Source: VAZQ01 sp963840535
GTDB lineage: Bacteria; Pseudomonadota; Alphaproteobacteria; Rhizobiales; Xanthobacteraceae
Length of the DNA stretch: 64,000 bases
NCBI GenBank assembly: GCA_963840535.1
Contig: CAWIZJ010000040.1
Coordinates: 62,001 to 126,000, forward strand
Direction of reading: 5' to 3'
The translations under genes were made by a program, and so were the position numbers. Positions 1 through 7,964 of the stretch are shown here, in pieces. The notes beneath the pieces were generated by a model that was not told the origin of the DNA, ran no database searches, and was given only the letters and a program-made list of their open reading frames with translations. Every line of letters starts with the position of its first letter. Position 1 is the stretch's first letter.

Positions 1-253
1 GGAAGGTCCGGGCGATCCCCAGCTGCGCCACCCGGTGGACCGGCATCCCGGTGATGTCCTCCCCGGCGAAGACGACCCGCCCCGCGCTCGGCTTGAGCAC
101 GCTGGTGACCAGATTGAAGAAGGTCGATTTGCCGGCACCGTTGGGGCCGATCACCGCGCGGATCTCGCCGGGCTCGACCGTCATGTCGAGGTCGTCGACT
201 GCGACCAGCGCACCGAAGCGGCGGACCAGGCCTTTGCATTCAAGCAGCGGCAC
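1..253 (-). CDS. livG: Liv-type ABC transporter ATP-binding protein (LivG), N-terminal part
   Basis: This is the N-terminal part of a branched-chain amino-acid-type (HAAT family) ABC importer ATPase; the rest lies beyond the left edge. About 84 residues are visible. They open VPLLECKGLVRRFGALVAVD and contain the Walker A motif GPNGAGKS and the LivG-typical segment GIARTF near the edge. The start is GTG at 253, chosen because AAGGAGG sits 6 bases upstream. The start overlaps the end of livM by 14 bases, so the two are probably translationally coupled. It would energise the permeases LivH and LivM encoded just upstream on the same strand. The substrate cannot be read from the sequence. Confidence 0.9.
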   Translation of the reverse strand, partial: MPLLECKGLVRRFGALVAVDDLDMTVEPGEIRAVIGPNGAGKSTFFNLVTSVLKPSAGRVVFAGEDITGMPVHRVAQLGIARTF

Positions 254-1220
254 CGGGCGCCTCCTTGCCGCGGTCCGCGCCCGCGGCCTCGCGCTTGCTC
301 CGCAAGCGGCCGGTCAGAATCCCCCAGATGCCCTGCGGGGCAAACATGACGAAGATGATGAAGATGGTGCCGAAGATGAGCGGCCACAGGTCGGTCACCT
401 GCGACAGGTGATGCTCGAGGAACACGAAGGACACGCCCCCGAGGATGGGGCCGACGAGGGTGCCGGCCCCGCCCACCACCACCATGATCAGGACGCGCCC
501 GGAGGTCAGCCAGAAGAACAGCTCCGGCGACGCAAAGCCGGCGAACGCGGAGTAGAGCGCGCCCGCGAGCCCGCCGAACCCGTAGGCCAGCACCACGGTC
601 GCGATCTTGTAGGCGCGGGTATTGTAGCCGAGCGCGATGGTCTTGGGCTCGTTCTCGCGGATGCCGGCGAGCACGGCCCCGAACGGGGAGCGCACGATGG
701 CGCGGCACAACAGATAGGAGCCGAGCAGACAGCCGAGCACGAGATAGTAGTAGCCGAACTTGCTCTGGAACCAGTCGATCCCGAGCGGGCCCGGGTGACG
801 CGGAATGCCGACCAGGCCGTCGGAACCGCCGGTCACGTCGCGGAACCGGAACAACATGGCGTAGCCCAGCTGCGCGAAGGCGAGGGTGAGCATGGCGAAG
901 GACACGCCGGTCGAACGGGTGCAGATCCAGGCGATCGGAACGGCGACCAGCGTCGTGACCATCACCGCCAGCAGGATGCCGGCCGGCAGCGGCAGATGCA
1001 CGTGGGTGAGGATCAACGCGTAGGAATACGCACCGAGCCCGTAGGCGGCCGCATGGCCGAACGAGTACAGCCGGCAGTAGCCCACCAGGAGGTCGAGACT
1101 CATCGCGAACAGGCCGAAGATCAACGCTTCCACGAGGATGGTGAGCGAATGCTGCGGCACTGCGAACGGCAGCACGGCACAGGCGACGGCAGCGACCGCG
1201 AAATGCACCTTCCAATTCAA
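240..1220 (-). CDS. livM: Liv-type ABC transporter permease LivM
   Basis: Inner-membrane permease of a HAAT-type importer, 326 residues, with many hydrophobic segments. It carries the conserved cytoplasmic-loop motif GIRENEPKTIALGYNTRAYK (about residues 184-203) that couples LivM proteins to the ATPase, and ends in a charged tail. The start is TTG at 1220, directly after the livH stop codon, with GGAGGA just upstream. It lies between livH and livG in one minus-strand transcription unit. Identification as a Liv permease is secure; the transported compound is unknown. Other solute-binding and catabolic genes in the locus suggest an organic acid or amide rather than an amino acid. Confidence 0.93.
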   Translation of the reverse strand: MNWKVHFAVAAVACAVLPFAVPQHSLTILVEALIFGLFAMSLDLLVGYCRLYSFGHAAAYGLGAYSYALILTHVHLPLPAGILLAVMVTTLVAVPIAWICTRSTGVSFAMLTLAFAQLGYAMLFRFRDVTGGSDGLVGIPRHPGPLGIDWFQSKFGYYYLVLGCLLGSYLLCRAIVRSPFGAVLAGIRENEPKTIALGYNTRAYKIATVVLAYGFGGLAGALYSAFAGFASPELFFWLTSGRVLIMVVVGGAGTLVGPILGGVSFVFLEHHLSQVTDLWPLIFGTIFIIFVMFAPQGIWGILTGRLRSKREAAGADRGKEAPGAAA

Positions 1221-2093
1221 TCAGTCCTCCTTTCCGAGCAGGCCGCCCGGCCGAACGACCAGCACGAGCAGCATCAGGAGGTACATGAAGGCGAGCGCGA
1301 GATCCTGGAAATAGTAGGCGCCCATCACCTGCACGAAGGCCACCAGCACGCTGCCGATGATGGAGCCGAGGAACGAGCCCATGCCGCCGATGATCACGAT
1401 GACGAAGGCGTCGATGACGACACTGGTTCCCATGCCGAGGAATGCCGTGACCAGCGGGGCGGCGAGAACGCCGCCGAGCGCGGCCAGGGCACAGCCGAAG
1501 CCGAAGACCGCAGTACGCACGAGGTCGACGTCGGTGCCGAGCGCGTGCACCATCTCGGAATTCTGCGATACCGCGCGGATCAGCAGGCCGGCGCGCGTGC
1601 GCTCGAGGAACTGCCAGATGGCGAGCGCGGCGGCGACTCCGAGCCCGATCAGGAACAGCCGATAGAGCGGGAACGGCTGATCGAGAATGACGACGATGCC
1701 GCGCAGAAAGTCGGGGATGCCGGTGCCGAGCGGCTGTACGCCCCAGATCAACCGGATCACCTCGCTCAACACGACGGCGAGCCCGAAGGTGAGAAGAAGA
1801 TAGGCGCCGCCGTCGCGACGGCCGTAGAGATGGCGCAGCAGGGTCCATTCGAAGGCCATGCCCACCAGCCCGACCACGACCGGCGCGACCACGAGCGCCA
1901 CCAGGAAACTGCCGCTGACCACATTGGCGGTGTAGCCGACGTAGGCGCCGAGCATGAAGATGACGCCATGCGCGAAGTTGACGATGCGCATGATGCCGAA
2001 GATCAGCGTCAATCCGCAGGCGATGAAGAACAGGATCGACGCCTGCGAGAGCGCATTGAGGCATTGCGCCAGGATAAAGCCGAACCAGTCCAT
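1221..2093 (-). CDS. livH: Liv-type ABC transporter permease LivH
   Basis: Inner-membrane permease of the same importer, 290 residues, the usual length for LivH. It begins MDWFGFILAQCLNALSQAS and contains the LivH hallmark segment GLTLIFGIMRIVNFAHGVIF followed by several membrane spans and the loop AVSQNSEMVHALGTDVDLVR. It is the first gene of the visible livHMG run on the minus strand. The matching solute-binding protein gene starts at 4299 on the same strand but is separated from livH by a plus-strand toxin-antitoxin pair, so livH may need its own promoter in 2094-2287. Confidence 0.93.
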   Translation of the reverse strand: MDWFGFILAQCLNALSQASILFFIACGLTLIFGIMRIVNFAHGVIFMLGAYVGYTANVVSGSFLVALVVAPVVVGLVGMAFEWTLLRHLYGRRDGGAYLLLTFGLAVVLSEVIRLIWGVQPLGTGIPDFLRGIVVILDQPFPLYRLFLIGLGVAAALAIWQFLERTRAGLLIRAVSQNSEMVHALGTDVDLVRTAVFGFGCALAALGGVLAAPLVTAFLGMGTSVVIDAFVIVIIGGMGSFLGSIIGSVLVAFVQVMGAYYFQDLALAFMYLLMLLVLVVRPGGLLGKED

Positions 2094-2287
2094 CGCGCTG
2101 TGAAGTGACCTGGAGCAAGTTTCAATATGACGGGATCATCGAAAGCGGGCAGATTTCGCCGGGGCACCCCGGCCACAGGCACGTGACCACAGGACTATCA
2201 TGCGCCATGGGGGATTCACACCCATCCCTGCGGAATCCCTGCGGAAGTGGCTTTGACATCATGATGCCTGGACTGTAGCATCAAAGC

Positions 2288-2536
2288 ATGCGAACCACGC
2301 TCACTCTGGATGATGATGTGGCGGCCAAGCTCAAGGCGCAAGCGCGCCGCGCCGGCCGGCCCTTTCGAGAGATCGTGAACGAGACGCTGCGCCGTGGGCT
2401 AGCGAGTCGACGCATCGTCGCGCCGCGGCAGGTCTTCAAGATAACACCCCGCGATCTCGGTGATCTCAGGCCAGGACTTTCCCTGGACAATGTCGCGGAG
2501 CTCATCGAACAGGTAGAGGGCTCGCTACACCGGTGA
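2288..2536 (+). CDS. vapB: VapB-like ribbon-helix-helix antitoxin
   Basis: Small DNA-binding antitoxin of 82 residues. The N-terminus MRTTLTLDDDVAAKLKAQAR is typical of a CopG/Arc ribbon-helix-helix domain: a short beta strand followed by two helices. The C-terminal half is variable and would wrap around the toxin. The stop codon overlaps the GTG start of the PIN-domain toxin gene (GTGA at 2533-2536), the standard arrangement for type II antitoxin-toxin pairs, which usually repress their own promoter. The pair lies on the opposite strand to the liv genes on both sides, suggesting it was inserted into that locus. Confidence 0.85.
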   Translation: MRTTLTLDDDVAAKLKAQARRAGRPFREIVNETLRRGLASRRIVAPRQVFKITPRDLGDLRPGLSLDNVAELIEQVEGSLHR

Positions 2537-2971
2537 TCCTCGTCGACGCAAACCTGCTGCTCTACGCCTATCATCCGAGAGCGGAACAGCACGAGAAAAG
2601 TCGAGTTCTGGCTCGAAACGGTGCTGTCCGGGCCGGAACTCGTCCGCTTCGCCTGGCTCACGCTGTGGGCCTTCCTGAGGATCGCCACAAATCGCCGCGT
2701 CTTCGACCGTCCGCTCTCCGCGTCCGAGGCCGAAGCAGCGATTTCCTCTTGGCTCACCCAGCCCACCGTGGGCATCCTCGAGCCGGGCGAGCGCCACTGG
2801 GACCTGCTGCGCGGCCTTGTGCGCGAGGGCCAGACCGCCGGACCACTCGTCATGGATGCCGTCATCGCCGCGATCGCGCTCGAGCACGGCGCCACGGTTT
2901 ACACCACGGATCGCGACTTCTCGCGATTTTCCGGGCTCCGGTGGACGAACCCGCTGACAGCGGACGGCTGA
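2533..2971 (+). CDS. vapC: VapC-like PIN-domain toxin, reading frame interrupted
   Basis: PIN-domain ribonuclease of a VapBC pair. The first frame gives VILVDANLLLYAYHPRAEQH with the first catalytic Asp. The second frame continues FWLETVLSGPELVRFAWLTL and ends with the later acidic residues in VMDAVIAAIALEHG and TTDRDFSRF. The two frames join if one base is removed at about 2606 (CGAGTTCTGG, expected CGAGTCTGG), giving about 145 residues, normal for the family. The start is GTG at 2533, overlapping the antitoxin stop. As written the toxin would be truncated after about 23 meaningful residues. That could be a real inactivating mutation, which is common for toxins, or a sequence error like the similar cases elsewhere in the window. 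Confidence 0.82.
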
Positions 2972-3051
2972 CCAGCGGTTTCGGGAGCGCAGGGCGAGCT
3001 GGGCAATCGCAGCCACTTGACCGCGTCCACTTGCTGGTGCTTCGGCGCCGG

Positions 3052-4299
3052 TCATGAGCGGTTGCGGTAGCTGGCGCTGCGGCAGTCCGGCGTCGTCGTC
3101 TCCCGCGGATAGATCTTGACGATCTCGCCCACGGGATCGGCGAACTTCTCGTTTTTGGCGACTTTCACCACGAAGCCCTGATTCTCGCCCTGATGGTCGC
3201 ACTTGCGCATGAGCACCGGTCCCTTGACGCTGGTGACCTCGAGGCCCTCCATCGCCTCGACGATCTTCATCGGCTCGGCGGAGCGTGCCTTCTCGATGGC
3301 GGCGAACAGGACCATCAACGCCTGGTAGATCTCGCCGTCCGTCCAATCCGGGATCTCGTTCTTGTGTTCGGCCTGGAACGCGGAGACGAAAGCCCGATTC
3401 TCCGGGATGTCGTAGGTGACGGCATAGCGCGACGAGCCGACCAGGCCGATCGAATCCTTGCCGAGCACCTTGATGTCGGCCTGGGCGACGATCTCGGTGA
3501 AGAACTGCACCCGCTGGGCGAGGCCGTATTGGGCGGCTTGCGAATAGAAGGCGCGCGCCTCGTCGCCCTGCAGCGCGACGTAGCAGCCCTGAGCCCCCGA
3601 CTGCAGGATCTTGGTGATGTAGGTCGAGTAGTCCTTGTTGGCCACCGGCGCGTAGATCTTGTCGGCGAGCTCCTTGCCGACGGCCTTGATCTGCTCCTCG
3701 AACGCCGCGTTGCTGGATCGGCCCCAGGCGGCGTCGGAGGCGATGGCGATGAACTTCTTCTCCGGTGCATCCTTGAGATAGAGGGCGAGCGTGCGGGCCC
3801 CCATCGGAGCCGACGTATTGGCCCGGAAGAACCGGGGCACGAACAGCTCCGCCGTCAGCCGGCCGTCGCCGTTGCCATGGGAGAGAAAGACCGCGTTCCA
3901 TTCCTCCAGCTTCGGCAGCATGGCGGCGGCTTCGGACGAGACGATCACGCCGGTCAGGATGCGGCAATTGTCGCGCTCGACGAGCTCCTGGCACTTGCGC
4001 ACGCACATCGCCGGATCGCCCTGGGTGTCCTGGAACAGGAACTCGATCGGACGCCCGATCACGCCGCCCTTGGCGTCGGTCATTTTCTTGACCAGCCGGC
4101 AGGTGCGCATCACCTGGCTGCCGAGAATGGCGTAGCCGCCGGTGATCACGGTCGGAATGCCGATCTTGATCGGGCCCTGCTGGGCCCCGGCGTCACGCAG
4201 GAACGCGGGCGCGGCGATGAGTGCCGATCCGGCGAGCGTGCCTTCGAGCACGCTTCGCCGCGTGATCGCCTTCACCCGGTACTTGCTCTTCATCGTCAT
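3052..4299 (-). CDS. Liv-type ABC transporter substrate-binding protein
   Basis: Periplasmic solute receptor (Peripla_BP_6 / LivJ-like) of about 415 residues. A twin-arginine-like leader (ITRRSVLEGTLAGSALIAAP) precedes the mature start QQGPIKIGIPTVITGGYAIL. The start is ATG at 4299 because GGGAGG stands 5 bases upstream. An in-frame ATG at 4326 has no such site, and ATG at 4293 is a weaker alternative. It follows the cupin and SDR genes on the minus strand and would feed the livHMG importer downstream. The Arg pair suggests export by the Tat route, although some Sec leaders look similar. The ligand is unknown. Confidence 0.9.
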   Translation of the reverse strand: MTMKSKYRVKAITRRSVLEGTLAGSALIAAPAFLRDAGAQQGPIKIGIPTVITGGYAILGSQVMRTCRLVKKMTDAKGGVIGRPIEFLFQDTQGDPAMCVRKCQELVERDNCRILTGVIVSSEAAAMLPKLEEWNAVFLSHGNGDGRLTAELFVPRFFRANTSAPMGARTLALYLKDAPEKKFIAIASDAAWGRSSNAAFEEQIKAVGKELADKIYAPVANKDYSTYITKILQSGAQGCYVALQGDEARAFYSQAAQYGLAQRVQFFTEIVAQADIKVLGKDSIGLVGSSRYAVTYDIPENRAFVSAFQAEHKNEIPDWTDGEIYQALMVLFAAIEKARSAEPMKIVEAMEGLEVTSVKGPVLMRKCDHQGENQGFVVKVAKNEKFADPVGEIVKIYPRETTTPDCRSASYRNRS

Positions 4300-4338
4300 G
4301 ACTTCCTCCCTGTCCGTTCGTGTCATGGCAGCAAGCGG

Positions 4339-4863
4339 TCACGTCGCGGATCGATGCGGCGCGCGACGCTTTTCCGCCTGTTCGAGCTCCACGGTTTCGA
4401 ATTCCGCGGGCACGATGATCTCGAGCAACTCGCAGTCGTCGGAGTAGTCGAGCACGGTGTGCTTGATGCGCGGCGGCTGCAGCCAGGCTCCGCCTTCGCG
4501 CATGGTCACCACCTGTCCGTCGTACTCTCCCTTGATCCAGCCCTTGAGGACATAGATCATCTGCAGGTCCACGTCGTGGTAGTGCCGCTTCGACACGACC
4601 TTCGGATCGCAAGGCGGGACGAGGCGGATCACGTGGGCCTGCAACAGGCCGTTGGTGGCCTTGCTCATGCCGAGATCGCGGTATCGCGCGTAAGTGCGCA
4701 AGCCGTCCGCCCGAAAGTCCTGCTCGCGAAAATGGCTGAAGTTCGCCCTCTGCTTCGGCTGCGTCTTCGTCCGCGTGCGCGACTTGCGACGCGAGGACAT
4801 TGCGCCTTTCGTGCCCGACTTCTTCTTCGGCTGCGCCTGCAGCTTCGCCATCGTCTTCGCCAT
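4339..4863 (-). CDS. Cupin-domain protein
   Basis: About 174 residues. A very basic, low-complexity N-terminus (lysine- and arginine-rich, roughly residues 1-45) precedes a single cupin domain with the metal-binding pattern KRHYHDVDLQMIYVLKGWIK (His and Glu/Gln ligands of motif 1) and motif 2 around PPRIKHTVLDYSDDCELLEI. The start is ATG at 4863, preceded by GGAGG 6 bases upstream. It lies between an SDR gene and the substrate-binding protein gene, all on the minus strand with short gaps, so it is probably part of the same operon. Small cupins near transport genes often act as isomerases, dioxygenases or ligand sensors; the sequence does not decide which. Confidence 0.85.
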   Translation of the reverse strand: MAKTMAKLQAQPKKKSGTKGAMSSRRKSRTRTKTQPKQRANFSHFREQDFRADGLRTYARYRDLGMSKATNGLLQAHVIRLVPPCDPKVVSKRHYHDVDLQMIYVLKGWIKGEYDGQVVTMREGGAWLQPPRIKHTVLDYSDDCELLEIIVPAEFETVELEQAEKRRAPHRSAT

Positions 4864-4887
4864 GGCATTCCTCCGCATGAATCGTGG

Positions 4888-5610
4888 TCAGGCGGCCCCT
4901 TGCGGCCGCAGCTCGATGAAGTCGGGGCAGCAGTTGGGCGCGGCCTGCGCCGCATAGACGACTGCCTCGGCTACTTCCGCCGACGTCAGAGCGTCGAACT
5001 TCCTGATCTTCAGCGCCTCCAGCACGCGCGGATGGTCGCTGGCGGCGCGGATGCCGGTGTCGACCATGCCGGGAGCGATCTCGGTGACCTTGATCCCATG
5101 GCTCTGCAGCTCGATGCGCAAGCCGCGGGCGAAGGCGGAAAGGGCATGCTTGGTGGCGCAATAGATCACGCCCAATGGATAGACCTCGCGAGCGGCAATC
5201 GAGGTGACGACGATGATGTGCCCGCGCCGGCGTTCCGCCATCGCCTTCGCCACCGCCAGCGTGACGCGAAAGGATGCGAGCACGTTGGTGCGGAACATCG
5301 CTTCGATGTCCCCCTCGGTCGTCTCCAGGAGCGGCGCATATTTCAGGATCCCGGCATTGCTCACCAGAATATCGACCCCGCGTGCGCGGGCGGCAAGTTC
5401 GTCGGCGAAACGCGCATCGTCGAGGTCGCCGGCGATGGTCTCGACGACCCCGTCGCCGCATTCCTCCGCCAGGGCCTCGAGCTCCATCTTCCGGCGCCCC
5501 GTGGCGATGATCCTCGCCCCTGCCTGCGAGAGCGCAACGGCGGTTGCTCTGCCGATCCCGGCGCTCGCCCCCGTGACGAGCACTGCCTTACCCGACAGCG
5601 GCGGCCCCAT
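4888..5610 (-). CDS. SDR family NAD(P)-dependent oxidoreductase
   Basis: Classical short-chain dehydrogenase/reductase of about 240 residues. It shows the nucleotide-binding TGASAGIG near the N-terminus, the structural motif SNAGI, the catalytic Ser in VVTSIAA and the Tyr-x-x-x-Lys pair in YCATK. ATG at 5610 is preferred, with GGAAA upstream; a TTG at 5622 is an alternative. The Arg residues in TGRRK after the second strand favour NADP(H). It stands 24 bases upstream of the cupin gene, so the two are likely co-transcribed with the transporter receptor. It would oxidise or reduce a hydroxyl/keto group of the imported compound; the substrate is not identifiable. Confidence 0.9.
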   Translation of the reverse strand: MGPPLSGKAVLVTGASAGIGRATAVALSQAGARIIATGRRKMELEALAEECGDGVVETIAGDLDDARFADELAARARGVDILVSNAGILKYAPLLETTEGDIEAMFRTNVLASFRVTLAVAKAMAERRRGHIIVVTSIAAREVYPLGVIYCATKHALSAFARGLRIELQSHGIKVTEIAPGMVDTGIRAASDHPRVLEALKIRKFDALTSAEVAEAVVYAAQAAPNCCPDFIELRPQGAA

Positions 5611-5827
5611 GCGCGTTTCCAACAGACTTCGTGTTCTTGTGGACGATGACTATACACGACACCGACGCCGCGAAAAGCGTGGACTGCCGCGACAGGCTCG
5701 GGTGCGACGCGGTAACCGGGTTCGGGCAGCGACAACCAATCCCGGGACCCCGGCAGCGCCAAAAAGGCCTATTCAGGCGCGCGTTCGGTGCATCGGAGGC
5801 GGCGCAGGCACCCGGCGCAGGACGGCG

Positions 5828-6710
5828 TCACCGTCGGCCCAGGATCGTCGGCGCCATCGCCCGCAGATCGCGCGGGCGCCAGGCTCCCACATCGACCGCA
5901 TGGAAGAAGTCGGCGAGGTGCCGATTGAAGGCATCGGGCTCCTCGAGGTTGATGAGATGACCCGAGCTCGGCATCACGACGAGGGCGGAGGTCGGGATCG
6001 TGCGCTTCATCAGCAGGGCGGGCTCGAGGCATGGCCAGTCCTCGTCGCCGGTCATGATCAACGCCGGCACGCCGATGGTCTTCATCTCCTCGACGAGGTC
6101 GAACAGTGACGGACGGCGCTTCTGCACGCCACGCATGGTCAGCGCCGAGCCTTGCGAGGAATGCTCGGCCAGCTGGTCGGCAAACTCCTTCCAACCACGC
6201 GGGTCCTTGTTCTGGTACTGCACCCGCGTCGGGCCGACGGCGTAGCCTTCGCTCGCCTTCGCCATGCCGAGCGACTCGAACTGCCGGGCCGAGGCCTCGG
6301 CCTCCTCGTGTGAATTTCTGCCGCTCGCCGGGCGCGGCGCCGTATCCGCAACCTGCGATCACCAGGGAGCGCGCTCGCTGCGGATAGGCGATGCCGAAGT
6401 GCAAGGTGGCAAAGCCACCCATCGACAGTCCGACGATATGCGCCCGCTCGATGTTCAGCGCATCGAGGACAGCACGGATATCGTCACGCGCGCGAGCCTG
6501 CGAATAACTCTCGCCGCCGGGCGGCACGTCCGATGGCGGATAGCCACGCGCGTTGTAGGTGATGCAGCGATAGCGTCGGCCGAGATAACGCACCTGCGGC
6601 TCCCAGGACCGATGATCGCCTGCGAACTCATGGACGAAGAGGACCGCAGACCCCGATCCGGTTTCCTCGAAGAACAGCCTGGTGCCGTCGTCGGTCGTCA
6701 AGTGCGGCAT
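5828..6710 (-). CDS. Alpha/beta hydrolase, reading frame interrupted
   Basis: Alpha/beta-hydrolase-fold enzyme of about 293 residues once the frame is restored. The first part, starting MPHLTTDDGTRLFFEETGSG (ATG 6710, GGAAGG upstream), carries the oxyanion region VHEFAGDH, the nucleophile elbow GLSMGG and GCGYGA. The second part (from about 6310) carries VPALIMTGDEDWPC with the acid residue and SSGHLINLEEPDAF with the catalytic His. One extra base at about 6310 (TTCACACGAG, expected TTCCACGAG) separates the halves, so as written the His and acid residues would be lost. It is the first gene of the minus-strand run hydrolase, SDR, cupin, receptor, and may split an ester or lactone of the imported substrate. 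Confidence 0.85.
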
Positions 6711-6971
6711 GGCGCCTTCCGGACCTGGTTGAGAGGAGCACGCGGGCGAACGATAGATCAAACCGGATTCTTATCAACGGCATTACCGTTCGTCTCATGC
6801 CGAGGGCTTGGGAGCTCGAGGTGCGAGGTGCATCGTTCATGTACCGCTCCTGTTGCGATCATCGTTTCGCGCCGCCGAGCGAGGCTTGCGCAGGGAGGGC
6901 GGCGACTTGATTGACGCCCTTCGCCCGTTGCGCATAGTCTCGAAAACAGAGGGGGGCGCGCAGGTTATGGC

Positions 6972-7964
6972 ATGCCACTGATTTGGCGTATGAATTTCTG
7001 GAGGGCCGGGGCGCTCTGGGCGGCCGCCCTGACGCTCGTCCCGGCGCTCGCCGGTGCGCGCGAGTTCCGTGTCGCCGACACCCAGGCGGAGAATTATCCG
7101 ACCGTGCAGGCGCTCATGCTCATGGCGCGTCTGGTCGAGGAGCGCACCAACGGGCGCCACTGGATTCGGGTGTTTCACTCGCACCGGCTCGGCGAGGAGA
7201 AGGAGACCATCGAGCAGACCCGGGTCGGCGCCATCGACCTCAATCGCACCAACGTGGCGCCGATCGGCACTCTGATTCCGGCCGCCAACGTGCTGTCGCT
7301 TCCGTTCCTGTTCCGCTCGTTCGATCACCTGCACAAGGTGCTCGACGAGAGCATCGGCGACGAGATGCTGGAACAGTTCCAGCGCCATGGTTTCGTCGGC
7401 TTGACGTTCTACGATTCCGGTGCGCGGTCGATCTACAACAGGGTGAGGCCGGTTCACTCCCTCGCCGACCTGAAGGGTATGCGCATTCGGGTCCAGCAAT
7501 CCGACCTGATGGTCGCCATGATCAAGGCGCTCGGCGCAGAGCCGATCGAGCTTCCATACGGCCAGGTATCGACCGGGCTCTCCACCGGATTGATCGACGG
7601 CGCGGAGAACAACTGGCCGTCCTATGTCATGACCGGTCATTACAAGCTCGCCCCGCACTACACCCTGACCGGGCACACGATGGGGCCCGAGGTCCTTGTC
7701 ATGTCGTTGCGGGCATGGGAAAGCCTTTCGGCGGAGGACCGAAGCATCTTTCGGGATGCGGCGCGGCAGTCGAGCACGTTCATGCGGGGCCTGTGGACCG
7801 AGCTCGAGGTGCGCTCGCAGCAACAGGCGCGCGCCGCGGGCAACACCATCACCGCGACGTTCGACCGCAAGCCATTCGAGGACGCGATGGGGACGATCTA
7901 CAGCAAGGTCGCCGCCGATCAGGATCTGCAATCGTTGATCGAGCGCATTCGCAAGGTTCAATGA
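6972..7964 (+). CDS. TRAP-type solute-binding protein (DctP family)
   Basis: Periplasmic receptor of 330 residues. A signal peptide (hydrophobic stretch ALWAAALTLVPALAGA) is followed by the DctP fold. Family landmarks include LGEEKETIEQTRVGAIDLNR, the Arg-containing segment GMRIRVQQSDLMVAMIKALG and the ligand-pocket segment STGLIDGAENNWPSYV. The family captures organic acids for TRAP transporters, but no DctQ or DctM membrane subunit is encoded nearby. The stop codon overlaps the start of a membrane histidine kinase (ATGA at 7961-7964), which suggests that this protein serves as a periplasmic sensor for the kinase rather than, or as well as, transport. The start is ATG at 6972; ATG at 6990 is possible. 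Confidence 0.93.
   Translation: MPLIWRMNFWRAGALWAAALTLVPALAGAREFRVADTQAENYPTVQALMLMARLVEERTNGRHWIRVFHSHRLGEEKETIEQTRVGAIDLNRTNVAPIGTLIPAANVLSLPFLFRSFDHLHKVLDESIGDEMLEQFQRHGFVGLTFYDSGARSIYNRVRPVHSLADLKGMRIRVQQSDLMVAMIKALGAEPIELPYGQVSTGLSTGLIDGAENNWPSYVMTGHYKLAPHYTLTGHTMGPEVLVMSLRAWESLSAEDRSIFRDAARQSSTFMRGLWTELEVRSQQQARAAGNTITATFDRKPFEDAMGTIYSKVAADQDLQSLIERIRKVQ

Noticed and set aside
51..2108. Very long plus-strand open frame opposite livG-livM-livH (and similar ones at 3193-5649, 7958-10078, 18583-19917, 21872-23644, 57605-59281)
   Set aside because: These are antisense frames kept open by GC-rich codon use. Their translations are His/Asp/Gly/Arg-rich without any fold, and the opposite strand has clear family proteins.
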